NCBI GenBank assembly: GCA_051888795.1
Contig: JBJFCD010000226.1
Coordinates: forward strand, 36,581-100,580
Reading direction: 5' to 3'
Source: MD308 sp051888795
GTDB lineage: Bacteria > Bacillota > Clostridia > Lachnospirales > Lachnospiraceae
Length of the DNA: 64,000 nt
The stretch's first letter is position 1, and each line of letters begins with the position of its first letter. Below are positions 27,346 through 37,375 of the stretch, piece after piece. A model generated the notes under the pieces. It saw only the letters and a list, made by a program, of their open reading frames with translations, made no database searches and was not told the origin of the DNA. The position numbers and the translations under genes were made by a program.

Positions 27346-27921
27346 ATGATTCAGAAATTCGAATTTCATGAGACGGAAATTAAGGGTTTGATAGAGGTGA
27401 CCCCATTCAATGCAGAGGATGTCCGGGGATGCTTTACCAAGGACTATTCCAAGGAAGTATTTGAGGCAAACGGAATCAGGCATGATCTGGCAGAGGTTTT
27501 TTATACCACATCCTACAAGGGTGTTATTCGTGCCCTTCATTTTCAGAGAGTCATGCAGCAGCCAAAGCTTGTACGCTGTATTCATGGACATGTGTATGAT
27601 GTTGTGGTGGATCTTAGAAAAGACAGTCCAACCTTTAAAAAATGGCTGGGCTTTGACCTGATTGGAGAGAAGCATAATGAGATTTTAGTTCCCGCAGGCT
27701 GTGCCCATGGCTACCTGGTATTGGAAGAGTCCATTGTAAGCTATAAATGCGGGGAGAAGTTTTACGGCGAATATGATGACGGAATCATGTGGAATGATCC
27801 GGATATCGCTGTAAAGTGGCCGTTAGAGAAGGTGGGAGGATTGGAGCATGTAATCCTCGCAGATAAAGATAAGAACCTGCAGACGTTTCAGGAATTTATG
27901 AATACGTATGGAGGGTTTTAA
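27346..27921 (+). CDS. RmlC-like sugar 3,5-epimerase
   Basis: The 191-residue cupin matches dTDP-4-keto-rhamnose 3,5-epimerases in length and motifs: VIRALHFQ (catalytic His), PKLVRCIHGHVYDVVVDLR, then LVPAGCAHGYLVLEE. In this setting the substrate is probably CDP-4-keto-6-deoxyglucose, since no RmlA or RmlB is present. Inverting C3 and/or C5 would lead to a sugar such as a 6-deoxy-altrose or -gulose. The exact product is inference. Confidence 0.85.
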   Translation: MIQKFEFHETEIKGLIEVTPFNAEDVRGCFTKDYSKEVFEANGIRHDLAEVFYTTSYKGVIRALHFQRVMQQPKLVRCIHGHVYDVVVDLRKDSPTFKKWLGFDLIGEKHNEILVPAGCAHGYLVLEESIVSYKCGEKFYGEYDDGIMWNDPDIAVKWPLEKVGGLEHVILADKDKNLQTFQEFMNTYGGF

Positions 27922-29078
27922 TGAGAACATATGATGTGATTGTGGCAGGATGCGGCCTTTCCGGGGCCGTAGCTGCCAGATATTTTGCAGAAGTAAAAAA
28001 TAAAAGGGTCTTAATATTGGAGAAAAGAAATCATATTGGCGGCAATATGTATGATTTTGTGAATGAAGAGGGAATATTGGTACATCAGTACGGCCCTCAT
28101 ACTTTTCATACCAAGGATAAGGCCCTTTTTGATTTTATGTGCCGGTATGGGGAGTGGGAGGAGTACCATCTTACCTGCGGAGCCGTGATTGATGGAGTCT
28201 ATACGCCGACACCATTTAATTTTACAACCATCGATACGTTTTACAGGGAAGAGGATGCGAAAGCCTTAAAGAAGGCTATCCGGGAAGCATATCCGAATCA
28301 GGAATTTGCTACGGTTGTGGAGCTTTTAAATCATGATAATCCTCTGATTCGCGGATACGCCGAATTCCTTTTTGAGAAGGATTACAGTCTGTATACCGCC
28401 AAGCAGTGGGGTGTTTCACCGAAGGAGATTGATCCCAGTGTCCTAAAGCGTGTGCCGATTCGTTTTAACGATGACGTGGGTTATTTCGATGATGCCTATC
28501 AGGTAATGCCAAAAGTATCCTATACTGCATTTTTTGAAAAGCTGTTGGACCATGAAAATATTACGGTGCAGCTTGAGGTGGATGCCCTGGATCATATTTC
28601 TTTAGATGAGGACAATCATTGTGTACAGATCGATGGAGAAGCATATACCGGAGTGGTGATTTACACCGGTGCGATTGATGCACTGTTTCATGGAAAGTAT
28701 GGAAGTCTACCCTACCGGTCTCTCCGGTTTGAATGGAAAACTGAGCATATAAGAAGCTTTCAGGATGCGCCGGTGGTTGCGTATCCCCAGGCGGAAGGCT
28801 ACACCAGAATTACAGAGTATACAAAGCTTCCGGTGCAGGCGGTGGGAGAGAAGACCACCTATGCCGTAGAGTATTCCCTGCCATACCGGCTTGGAGTGGA
28901 GGCGGAACCCTACTATCCGGTGCTTACAGCACAATCTCAGGAGATGTATGAAAAATATTTAAGAGAAGCAAAGCAGTATCACAATCTGCATCTGTGCGGA
29001 AGACTTGCGGATTTTAAATACTACAATATGGATCAGGCATTAAAGCGTGTGCTGGATTTAACAAAGGATTTTTCGTGA
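27921..29078 (+). CDS. glf: UDP-galactopyranose mutase
   Basis: The 385-residue flavoenzyme converts UDP-galactopyranose to UDP-galactofuranose. It shows GCGLSGAVAARYFAE (FAD site), KRNHIGGNMYD, HQYGPHTFHT and the YTAKQWGV region, all signature Glf blocks. It shares a TAATG with the preceding stop. Its presence means the glycan probably contains galactofuranose. Confidence 0.96.
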   Translation: MRTYDVIVAGCGLSGAVAARYFAEVKNKRVLILEKRNHIGGNMYDFVNEEGILVHQYGPHTFHTKDKALFDFMCRYGEWEEYHLTCGAVIDGVYTPTPFNFTTIDTFYREEDAKALKKAIREAYPNQEFATVVELLNHDNPLIRGYAEFLFEKDYSLYTAKQWGVSPKEIDPSVLKRVPIRFNDDVGYFDDAYQVMPKVSYTAFFEKLLDHENITVQLEVDALDHISLDEDNHCVQIDGEAYTGVVIYTGAIDALFHGKYGSLPYRSLRFEWKTEHIRSFQDAPVVAYPQAEGYTRITEYTKLPVQAVGEKTTYAVEYSLPYRLGVEAEPYYPVLTAQSQEMYEKYLREAKQYHNLHLCGRLADFKYYNMDQALKRVLDLTKDFS

Positions 29079-29097
29079 TAGTGAGGGAAGCATAGTT

Positions 29098-30840
29098 ATG
29101 GGAAAGAAACTTAAGTCATGTAAAAAGGAATATGTACTGTATGGTCTGATTGCATGTACGACGCTTTTTTTAATTATTTTCCCGGGATACGGAAATGACC
29201 ACTGGTACTGGGTCTACCGTCTGGAGGGAATGGTGCATGACCTTCAAATGGAGGGTATTGGCGCTCTTCCTACCCGAGTGCTGTCCAATTCCTTTTATGG
29301 ATATGGATATGGAGCGCCGTTATTCTACAGTGATCTTTTTTTGACGATTCCGGCCCTTCTGGTATGGGCAGGACTTCCCCTTTTAAGAGGGTATGCACTC
29401 ATTACGGCGGAAATCTGGCTGTGCCGTTTTCTGGTGGCGTATGCTTCCGCAAAATATATGCAAAGCCGTGTATTTCCGGACTGGAAGGATGCCAGACAAA
29501 ATGCCCTGCTGTTTGCATTCTTTTATCAATTCTATCCTTACATGCTGGAGGATGTCATCTATCGCAGTGCTTTGGGGGAAGCGGGAGCAACCGTGGCAAT
29601 TCCTCTGATTTTGGCAGCGACAGCAGTACTTCTATTTGCAGAGCATGTATCCGTCTGGGATAGTGTATGGCTTGCGGTTGGAATGAGTATCTTGATTTGT
29701 TCCCATACTCTATCTACGGTAATGATCTGCGGGCTTCTTATAATCGTATGTCTGGTATATGTGCGACGAGTCTTTCAGGAGAAAAGATGGCTCAATTGGC
29801 TTGCCGCTGCTTTAATGACTGTGGTCTTTTCCGGATACTGGTCCCTGACATTTGTGGAACAGCTGCTGCAGTCCTACGTTACGGTGAATGATATTTCGGG
29901 AGGCTGCTCTCTGGCAGCTACAAGACTGCGGCTTGCAGGAATTATCTGCCCGACCTCCATCTACTCCATCTATTATAAGAGTCAGACCGGGCGGCCATTG
30001 ACCTTTTCCAGCTATTGGCCGAATCTTGAGATTTATTTTTTGATTCTTGCTGTGATTTTATGTATCCGGAATAAGGAAAAATTAAAGAAGTCATTGCCCG
30101 CAAGGCTTGTTTTATATGGATGCATCCTATTTGTGTTTATGTGCAGCGAGACGCTTCTTACGATTGCGGACAAGGTTTCCTTCATACGGGTCATGCAATT
30201 CCCATGGAGGCTGCTTACCATTGTATCCGCTTTCTTAGCGATCGCATTTACCTGTTTTTACCGGAAAGAAAAAAAGAAATGGATCAAAAACGGAATACTT
30301 GCGGCTTTCCTTTTCAGTGCTGTCGTAATCTCTGCTTTACCGGTAAAATGGATGACCTCAGAAGCCTTGTGGGGACTGGAAGATTTGCTGGAGGAAGGCG
30401 TGGAGAATACGGCGGATTCCTTATACCTCCCACAGGGGGCTGAAAATGTGAATCCCCAGGAAAGAGGAGAGCTTGTCACCTGCAGCAGTTCAGATGTTTT
30501 ATTTGACTGGAGCAGAGATGGAGGTTCCATTCATATTGTATGTCAAAGTGGACAGACAGATGCGAAGCAGGTATATTTTGAATTGCCATTGTATTATTAT
30601 TATGGCTATTCGGCAATACTGAAGACGGATGATGCGCCGGACCGGGAACTTACCGTGACGAAAAGTGAAAATGGTCTGGTTATGGTGTGTATGGATGGCA
30701 ACACACAGGGAACCATTGAGGTGTCATATACAGGAACTACGTTACAGCATATGGCAACCCGGATATCTGTTTTGGGCTGGATTGGTTTATTAGGCGCTGT
30801 AATTGCCCGGGAAATTTTAAAACGCAAAATGAAGGAGTAG
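29098..30840 (+). CDS. polytopic membrane protein, GT-C/PTPS-related type
   Basis: The 580-residue protein has about 11-12 hydrophobic helices followed by a soluble C-terminal beta-rich domain (about residues 420-560) and a final helix. The loop NSFYGYGYGAPLFYSDLF matches the YGYGYANPIFY loop in the paralogous proteins at 41479 and 43805, the signature of the 6-pyruvoyl-tetrahydropterin-synthase-related membrane family. Such proteins are thought to be GT-C enzymes that use lipid-phosphate sugars outside the membrane; donor unknown. Confidence 0.72.
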   Translation: MGKKLKSCKKEYVLYGLIACTTLFLIIFPGYGNDHWYWVYRLEGMVHDLQMEGIGALPTRVLSNSFYGYGYGAPLFYSDLFLTIPALLVWAGLPLLRGYALITAEIWLCRFLVAYASAKYMQSRVFPDWKDARQNALLFAFFYQFYPYMLEDVIYRSALGEAGATVAIPLILAATAVLLFAEHVSVWDSVWLAVGMSILICSHTLSTVMICGLLIIVCLVYVRRVFQEKRWLNWLAAALMTVVFSGYWSLTFVEQLLQSYVTVNDISGGCSLAATRLRLAGIICPTSIYSIYYKSQTGRPLTFSSYWPNLEIYFLILAVILCIRNKEKLKKSLPARLVLYGCILFVFMCSETLLTIADKVSFIRVMQFPWRLLTIVSAFLAIAFTCFYRKEKKKWIKNGILAAFLFSAVVISALPVKWMTSEALWGLEDLLEEGVENTADSLYLPQGAENVNPQERGELVTCSSSDVLFDWSRDGGSIHIVCQSGQTDAKQVYFELPLYYYYGYSAILKTDDAPDRELTVTKSENGLVMVCMDGNTQGTIEVSYTGTTLQHMATRISVLGWIGLLGAVIAREILKRKMKE

Positions 30841-30841
30841 T

Positions 30842-32707
30842 ATGAGAAGAACAGAACGATTTTTATTTGCAATTTCACTTTCTGCTTTATGGTGTTTGAT
30901 CATGCCGCCGTATTTATATGGAATACTGGGCATTTTTACTGCATTCGGAATGGGATTATACGCAGGAAGAAAGCTAAAGAGTGGAAAAACAGTCATTTCA
31001 ACAGGTATGAAATGGTATTTGTTACTTCCCCTTTTCCTGTGCTTTTATATGGCGGATAGCGAATTTGTGGAGCGTTGGTATCTTTCAAGTAAAATGCAGG
31101 CCTTGGCGGGAATATTTAAGCTTACCGTGGAACAATTCCTATGGGCAGTTGCTATAGCCGGAACGGTAGTCGGAGCATATGCGGTATTGTATCTGCTTGC
31201 GTATTTGAATGGTAAGGCAAAAGGAACTGCTTCTTTTCAAAAGCTTACCGCAAACAGGTCAGAAAGAAAGCTGTCCAAAGAGGATATGTTTCTGGCGCTT
31301 TCCATCACCCTTGCTCTTGGAATGAGATTGGCATTAAATCCCCTTTCCGATACCTTGACGGGGAATGATTCTGCCGCATATATTTATGTGGGTCTTATGA
31401 TGAAAAAAGGGGCCACGTTATACGTGGATATCTTTGAGCATAAGGGTGTGTTCCTTTATCTTATGACAGTGATCGGAACCTGGCTTACGGGGGGCAGTCT
31501 GGTTGGAATCTGGATTTTAGAGCTGATCAATGCATTTGTTTCGGCGATTCTTATTTTAAAGACAACAAAGCTTTTTACTTCAAACAGAGTAAGCCAGTAC
31601 CTTACGACCATTTTTGCTATTGCATCCGTTACCATCTGTATGCTGATGACGGATGGTAATTTATCAGAAGAATGGGCGCTTCCATGGATGCTAGCGGGAT
31701 TATATGTCTGCATGAAGTATTTTGTTGACGGAACCTATCGATTCTATGAGATTCTGCTGATGGGAGTCGGCTGCGCATATATTATTTTTCTTCGGGCAAA
31801 CATGATTGCAGTATTTGCTGCTTTTATGCCAATTATTCTGGTTCAGATGATTCTAAAAAAGAACTGGAAGGATATCGGAATCTGTGCCCTTAATTTTACG
31901 CTTGGGCTTGTGATCGTAGCAGCGCCCATTGTCATCGATACGATTCTAACCGGAAGCTTTCAGGGAATGATGGACAACTATTTCCTTTTTAGCATGAGTT
32001 ACTGTGAGGATGGGTCCATAGCAATCCCCATTGTTATGTGGGAATTGTTTAAACAGATGACCGTTTATTCTATTCTTCTTTTGATGGCAATCCGGTTATA
32101 TTACAAAGAACCGATTTTCCTGATGAATCTGTGGTTCTATGTCTTATCGCTGGTTGTGGCTTCCATGTCCGGAAGAGCCCACGCCCATTATGCAATTATT
32201 CTGATTCCGGCACTGATTGTGCCGATGGTTCTTGTCTTTTCGAAGTTCGAAGAAGTTTGGGAGAAAAAGGACAGTAAACTCATTGCAATCCTTACCTTTG
32301 GCTTCTTTGCAGTACAGTTATTGGTTTCCGGAATCACTTATAAACCTATTCCGATTTCCGATGCTGCAAGGTATATGAGAGAGCAGACGAATCCGGAGGA
32401 TAACGTACTGGTGCTTGGCAATAACTGCATCTATTATCTGGAGGGAGAACGGTATACCACGAACCGCTATTTCTATCAGACCCCGGTTATTAATGTGAGT
32501 GATGAGCATTATGAAGAATTTGTGCAGGAATTAAGGGATACCCTGCCGGATGAGGTATTCATGATCGGAGTCCGGGAGGAGCTGGAGGAGTTTAACGGGG
32601 AAGGCGCAAATATCAATAAAGTATATCAATTACTGGACACCTGGTGCCAAAATGGGGTATACTCATGTGAGGTATATGATTCGTTTACTGTGTACAGAAG
32701 AAACTAA
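30842..32707 (+). CDS. GT-C glycosyltransferase of the ArnT/dolichyl-mannose type (GT39/83-like)
   Basis: The 621-residue protein has about 12 membrane helices. The first large extracellular loop carries GNDSAAYIYVGLMMKKG and DIFEHKGVFLYL, the acidic loop and E-H-K-G motif of polyprenyl-phosphate-sugar-dependent transferases. The C-terminal 150 residues are soluble. A GtrB-like lipid-sugar synthase follows directly and could supply the donor. Confidence 0.82.
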   Translation: MRRTERFLFAISLSALWCLIMPPYLYGILGIFTAFGMGLYAGRKLKSGKTVISTGMKWYLLLPLFLCFYMADSEFVERWYLSSKMQALAGIFKLTVEQFLWAVAIAGTVVGAYAVLYLLAYLNGKAKGTASFQKLTANRSERKLSKEDMFLALSITLALGMRLALNPLSDTLTGNDSAAYIYVGLMMKKGATLYVDIFEHKGVFLYLMTVIGTWLTGGSLVGIWILELINAFVSAILILKTTKLFTSNRVSQYLTTIFAIASVTICMLMTDGNLSEEWALPWMLAGLYVCMKYFVDGTYRFYEILLMGVGCAYIIFLRANMIAVFAAFMPIILVQMILKKNWKDIGICALNFTLGLVIVAAPIVIDTILTGSFQGMMDNYFLFSMSYCEDGSIAIPIVMWELFKQMTVYSILLLMAIRLYYKEPIFLMNLWFYVLSLVVASMSGRAHAHYAIILIPALIVPMVLVFSKFEEVWEKKDSKLIAILTFGFFAVQLLVSGITYKPIPISDAARYMREQTNPEDNVLVLGNNCIYYLEGERYTTNRYFYQTPVINVSDEHYEEFVQELRDTLPDEVFMIGVREELEEFNGEGANINKVYQLLDTWCQNGVYSCEVYDSFTVYRRN

Positions 32708-32730
32708 AAAAGCAGATTGGAGTATTACCG

Positions 32731-33690
32731 ATGAAGAAAATTTCTATAGTAATTCCAACATATAATGAACATGAGAATATTAATATTGCTTATCAGGAAG
32801 TGACAAAGCTTTTTGCAGAACATCTGTCAAAGTATGATTATGATATTATTTTTATAGACAATTGTTCTACAGACGACAGCCGGGTGCTGATCCGGCATCT
32901 GGCCGAGACAGACCCCGCTCATGTAAAGGCAATCTTCAATGCAAGAAACTTCGGACAGGGAAGGTCGCATTTTTATGGACTGACACAGGCGGATGGAGAT
33001 TGTGCGGTACTTCTGCATGCAGATCTTCAGAATCCACCGGAGGTGATTTTGGAATTTGTAAAGCATTGGGAGGAAGGAGCCAAGGTCGTTATCGGCATAA
33101 AGGATAACAGCAAGGAGAATCCGATTCTGTTTTTCCTGCGCACCTGTTATTACAAGGTGATGGCTAAAATCTCTGAAGTAGAACAGATTCAGCATTTTTC
33201 TGATTTTGAATTACTGGACAAGGATTTCCTTAAGGTCCTAAGAGACCTGGATGACCCATCTCCCTATCTGAGAGGCATTATTTCCGAGCTTGGATTTCGG
33301 ATGGAACGGGTGCATTATTCACAGAACAAGCGGGAACGGGGTAAGACAAAGGCGAATTTCAGAACCCTGTATGATTTTGCAATGAATGGCATTACCTCCT
33401 ATTCGAAGAGTGTACTTAGATTGGCGACACTGATTGGTTTTGGACTGTCTGCAATCAGTATTGTGATTGCCATCATCACCTTCGTAAAGAAACTGTTGTT
33501 CTGGGATACCTTTGATGCAGGAATCGCAGCAATCAGTGTGGGGGTATTCCTGCTTGGATCTGTTCAGCTTTTCTTTATTGGATTGATTGGAGAATATATT
33601 CTGAATATGAATGTTCGTATCCTGCACCGGCCTCTTGTTATCGAGGAGGAACGAGTGAATTTTGATCAGGAAGAAACGGAAAAGGAATGA
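32731..33690 (+). CDS. polyprenyl-phosphate glycosyltransferase, GtrB-like
   Basis: The 319-residue protein has a GT2 domain (IVIPTYNE, IDNCSTDDS, HADLQNPPE as metal site) and two C-terminal membrane helices (about 230-255 and 265-290). This is the GtrB/DPM1 layout, which makes undecaprenyl-phosphate-linked glucose or a similar sugar for GT-C enzymes. Several GT-C genes surround it. The next gene overlaps by ATGA. Confidence 0.9.
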   Translation: MKKISIVIPTYNEHENINIAYQEVTKLFAEHLSKYDYDIIFIDNCSTDDSRVLIRHLAETDPAHVKAIFNARNFGQGRSHFYGLTQADGDCAVLLHADLQNPPEVILEFVKHWEEGAKVVIGIKDNSKENPILFFLRTCYYKVMAKISEVEQIQHFSDFELLDKDFLKVLRDLDDPSPYLRGIISELGFRMERVHYSQNKRERGKTKANFRTLYDFAMNGITSYSKSVLRLATLIGFGLSAISIVIAIITFVKKLLFWDTFDAGIAAISVGVFLLGSVQLFFIGLIGEYILNMNVRILHRPLVIEEERVNFDQEETEKE

Positions 33691-34598
33691 AAAAGATAGC
33701 ATTTGTTGTTGTTTGGATGGGAAAGCTTCCGGATTATTTTTCGCTGTGGCTGAGCTCCTGCAAGGGGAATCCATCTATAGATTTTCTGGTATTTACCGAT
33801 GATGACAACCGATTTGATCTGCCGTCAAATGTGAAGCTTGTTCCTATGCAGTTTGAGGAGGTAAAGCGTCGGATACAGGGTCTTTTTGACTTTACTATAT
33901 GCCTTGACAGAGCCTATAAGCTGTGCGATTACAAGCCGGTCTATGGAGAAGCATTCTGTGATTATCTGAAAGGATATGATTTCTGGGGCTATTGTGATGT
34001 GGACCTGATCTGGGGGGATATCCGCAGCTTTTTACCGGATGAGCTGCTGGAACAGAATGAACGCATATTTACGAGAGGTCATTGCTCACTTTTTAAAAAT
34101 ACGAAGGAAGTGAATGCATATTACCGAACACTGCCAAGTATGGGGTGTCTGGAGTACCAAAAGGTATTTCAATCCGATCAGATCTGGTGCTTTGATGAGT
34201 GGGGAGAACACTGTGGCGGTGGAATCTCCGTGATATTTAAAAAGAATGCTATAGCAACTTATGATGAGCCTGTGATGGCTGATCTTCGGGTAGGAACAGG
34301 GTCATTCTATGTGAACCGAAGACCTGATCTTGGGCGGGTAAGTTGTTTTCGCTATATAAATGGGACTTTATGGGCAGATTATGACGGAAAGAGCACAAGC
34401 TGCCTTTATTGTCATTTCCAAAAAAGAAGAATTGTGCAGGCAGATATTACAATTCGGGAAGAATTTAAGCTTACTCCTCCCGGAATGATTAAGGCTTTGG
34501 AAGAAAAAAACATGACAGGGGAAGAGCGCCTGGTGACCTTATATTTTGATATCAGACGTCAGCTTCAGCTGGCAAAGGGAAAGGTAACAAAGAAGTGA
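33687..34598 (+). CDS. DUF6625-type glycosyltransferase-like protein
   Basis: The 303-residue soluble protein has a GT-A-like fold signature: VVVWMGKLPDYFSLWL, FTDDDNR, and GYCDVDLIWGDI with a DxD metal site. The whole matches the DUF6625 family seen in Gram-positive capsule clusters. The enzyme has no known reaction. It is translationally coupled on both sides. Confidence 0.75.
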   Translation: MKKIAFVVVWMGKLPDYFSLWLSSCKGNPSIDFLVFTDDDNRFDLPSNVKLVPMQFEEVKRRIQGLFDFTICLDRAYKLCDYKPVYGEAFCDYLKGYDFWGYCDVDLIWGDIRSFLPDELLEQNERIFTRGHCSLFKNTKEVNAYYRTLPSMGCLEYQKVFQSDQIWCFDEWGEHCGGGISVIFKKNAIATYDEPVMADLRVGTGSFYVNRRPDLGRVSCFRYINGTLWADYDGKSTSCLYCHFQKRRIVQADITIREEFKLTPPGMIKALEEKNMTGEERLVTLYFDIRRQLQLAKGKVTKK

Positions 34599-35596
34599 AT
34601 CAGGAAATATACAATATTGCGGTAACGCCAAACAGTGCATATGTAAACTATCTGGTGGTGTTTTTTCAGTCACTGATTGTGGATTCAAATCCGGATAAGA
34701 AATTTCATATTTTTGTAATATACAATCAGCTGAAGGAGGATGAAATAGAATTACTTCGGAATTTTGTAGAATCCAGGGGCTCCATGATTGACTTTATCTA
34801 TATTGATGGGGAAAAGTATCAGGTTTTCCCGGAGATGGAGCGGCTTACCGTAGAAACCTATTTTCGGCTGGAGGTTCAGGATGTAATCCCACAGGATGTA
34901 CACCGCCTGCTCTATCTGGATGTGGATATGATGGTCTGTAAGGATATTGATGAATTGTATCACATGGATTTTGAAGACAATTATCTGATTGCATGTGGTT
35001 TTTCTCCGAGGTGCGAAAAGGGACCGGAGTTCAACGCAGGTATGCTTCTCATGAATCTGGACAAGATTCGCGCCGAATACTCATTCCAGAGATACGTCGA
35101 AGAAGGCAAGAAGCTGGGCATGAATTTTTATGCGGATCAGGGGTTACTCAATCATTTGTTTGGAGACTGCGGAACAAAATATGTAGAAAAGCAGTTATAC
35201 AATTTTACAAGTCCATTTTACCGCAAATATAAGAGTGAGGTGGATGCACAGGGCTTTTCCATGGAGGATATTGTCATTATTCACTTTGCAGGACCCGGAA
35301 TTCGTCCGTGGCAGGCATACTTTGATGAACAGGACAAAAGGCTTCTTGAGGAAAAGAACCTAAGGGATATATCCGCTGCATCCGGATTTATTCTGGATGA
35401 TATCTATATGGAATTACAGCGCAGATGGTGGGAATGTGCTTCCAAAACAAATGTGTACCGGAATCTGCTGAATGACATGTACAGGAAAAAGAGCGAGATC
35501 TGGGCAGCAATCCTGAATAAGACGATACACACGAAGGACTATGAATTTGGGTATCGGATTATGAAGATACTTCGAAAAGTAACCGGAAAACAGTAG
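34595..35596 (+). CDS. glycosyltransferase family 8
   Basis: The start is GTG at 34595, overlapping the previous stop as GTGA. The 333-residue GT8 enzyme has YLDVDMMV (DxD), the FNAGMLLMNL block and HFAGPGIRPW near the C-terminus, as in LgtC-type galactosyl or glucosyl transferases. It probably adds a hexose from UDP-sugar on the cytoplasmic side. Confidence 0.9.
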   Translation: MNQEIYNIAVTPNSAYVNYLVVFFQSLIVDSNPDKKFHIFVIYNQLKEDEIELLRNFVESRGSMIDFIYIDGEKYQVFPEMERLTVETYFRLEVQDVIPQDVHRLLYLDVDMMVCKDIDELYHMDFEDNYLIACGFSPRCEKGPEFNAGMLLMNLDKIRAEYSFQRYVEEGKKLGMNFYADQGLLNHLFGDCGTKYVEKQLYNFTSPFYRKYKSEVDAQGFSMEDIVIIHFAGPGIRPWQAYFDEQDKRLLEEKNLRDISAASGFILDDIYMELQRRWWECASKTNVYRNLLNDMYRKKSEIWAAILNKTIHTKDYEFGYRIMKILRKVTGKQ

Positions 35597-35614
35597 ATTG
35601 ATGAAGGAAAAGAA

Positions 35615-37372
35615 ATGTTAAGAGTTTTAAAGAAATTAGGACTGATTTTATCAAAGGAACAGAAAAAGAAAATCGTGATCATTGTACTTCTGATGCTGAT
35701 TGGAGCAATTCTTGAGACCTTGAGCGTATCTCTTGTGGTTCCGCTTATGACTGCACTTATGCAGAAGGATTTTATGGAAAACAATGAGATGGTTAAGACC
35801 TTCTGTGATTTACTCGGTTTGGGAACAACGAGAGAGTTTATCCTGATCGTAATTGTGGCGCTCATTGCGCTATTTGTAGTGAAGGATATTTTCCTATATT
35901 TCGAATATTATGTGCAGACCAGATTTACCTGCAATAACCGTGTAGCGACACAGAAGAGGCTGATGGAGGTATACTTAAACCGTCCATATGAGTTCTTTTT
36001 GAATTCCAGCTCCGGAGAGATCATGCGGGTAATTAAGAGTGATACGGCAGGAACCTTTAATCTGCTAAATACGGTTATGAGCTTTTTTACGGAGGCCATT
36101 GTAGCAGTTGCACTTATCATTGCAATCATTGTGGTGGATCCGCAGATGGCACTTATGGTGGCGGCGCTTTTGATTGTAGTGATGCTTTTGATCTTCAAGG
36201 TTGTAAAGCCGGTGCTTCGAAAGGCCGGATATGAGTATCAGTACAACAACGCAGTTGCCAATGTCTGGATTCTTCAGTCCATTGAGGGGGTGAAGGAAAT
36301 GAAGGTCGCAAACAAGGAACGCTTCTTTGTCAACCAGTTTTCCAGATATTCCAGCAAGGCAGTTGAATCTGAAAAAACCTCAGTAGTATTAAACAATGCA
36401 CCAAGACTGATTATTGAAGCGGTTATTGTCAGCGGTATGCTTGGCTACATCGGGGCCATGGTGTACAGCGGAAGCGAGATTAGTGAGCTTCTGCCGCAGA
36501 TTTCTGCGTTTGCTGTTGCAGCAGTAAGACTTCTTCCCAGCGCAAACCGAATGAGTACCTGTATGAATAACATTACCTATCAGGAGCCGCAGCTGGATAA
36601 GACCATTGAGAATCTTCGCGTTGCGGAGGAGTTCAAGGCAGAGGATGCAAAAAAACTTAGCACGAAGCCAAAGAAGAGTGGCAGAGCGATTTCTTTGAAG
36701 GAAGAGTGTGGATTATATAACATTTCCTTCTCCTATCCAAATGTGGAGAACTATGTATTAGAGCAGGCGGACATGGTAATTCCGGTTGGAAAATCCGTGG
36801 GTATTGTTGGAGCATCCGGAGCGGGAAAGACAACTGCAGTAGATATCATGCTGGGACTTTTGCAGCCCCAGGGTGGAACCATTCGGTCAGATGGAGTTGA
36901 TATACAGGAGAATTATGAGGATTGGTTAAAGCATCTTGCCTATATCCCCCAGACCATCTATATGCTTGATGATACCATTCGGGCAAATGTAGCGTTTGGT
37001 TACGGGGAGGATGAAATTGATGACAAGCAGGTCTGGAAGGCGCTGGAGGAGGCTCAGATGAAGGAGTTCGTGGAGTCGCTTCCGGATGGCATCTATACCT
37101 CCATTGGAGAACGTGGTGTAAGACTTTCCGGTGGACAGAGGCAGAGAATCGGTATTGCAAGAGCATTATATACGGATCCGGAGCTCCTTATTTTTGATGA
37201 GGCAACCTCTGCCCTGGATAATGATACAGAGGCTGCGATTATGGAGTCCATTAACAGTCTACACGGAAAGAAAACCATGATTATTATTGCACACCGTCTT
37301 TCTACGATTGAAGGCTGCGATATGGTATATCGTGTGGGTGAAGGAAAGATTGTATTAGAAAAGAGAGCATAA
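35615..37372 (+). CDS. ABC transporter, PglK-type flippase (second copy)
   Basis: The 585-residue half-transporter is a paralogue of the protein at 21704. It has about six N-terminal helices, Walker A GASGAGKTT near residue 399, LSGGQRQR and LLIFDEATSALD. The ATPase parts are very similar; the membrane parts differ more. Two such proteins in one locus suggest two lipid-linked substrates or a heterodimer. Confidence 0.87.
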   Translation: MLRVLKKLGLILSKEQKKKIVIIVLLMLIGAILETLSVSLVVPLMTALMQKDFMENNEMVKTFCDLLGLGTTREFILIVIVALIALFVVKDIFLYFEYYVQTRFTCNNRVATQKRLMEVYLNRPYEFFLNSSSGEIMRVIKSDTAGTFNLLNTVMSFFTEAIVAVALIIAIIVVDPQMALMVAALLIVVMLLIFKVVKPVLRKAGYEYQYNNAVANVWILQSIEGVKEMKVANKERFFVNQFSRYSSKAVESEKTSVVLNNAPRLIIEAVIVSGMLGYIGAMVYSGSEISELLPQISAFAVAAVRLLPSANRMSTCMNNITYQEPQLDKTIENLRVAEEFKAEDAKKLSTKPKKSGRAISLKEECGLYNISFSYPNVENYVLEQADMVIPVGKSVGIVGASGAGKTTAVDIMLGLLQPQGGTIRSDGVDIQENYEDWLKHLAYIPQTIYMLDDTIRANVAFGYGEDEIDDKQVWKALEEAQMKEFVESLPDGIYTSIGERGVRLSGGQRQRIGIARALYTDPELLIFDEATSALDNDTEAAIMESINSLHGKKTMIIIAHRLSTIEGCDMVYRVGEGKIVLEKRA

Positions 37373-37375
37373 GAT

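Noticed and set aside
27346..27921. dTDP-rhamnose pathway
   Set aside because: No RmlA, RmlB or RmlD is seen; the RmlC-like enzyme sits with CDP-sugar genes.
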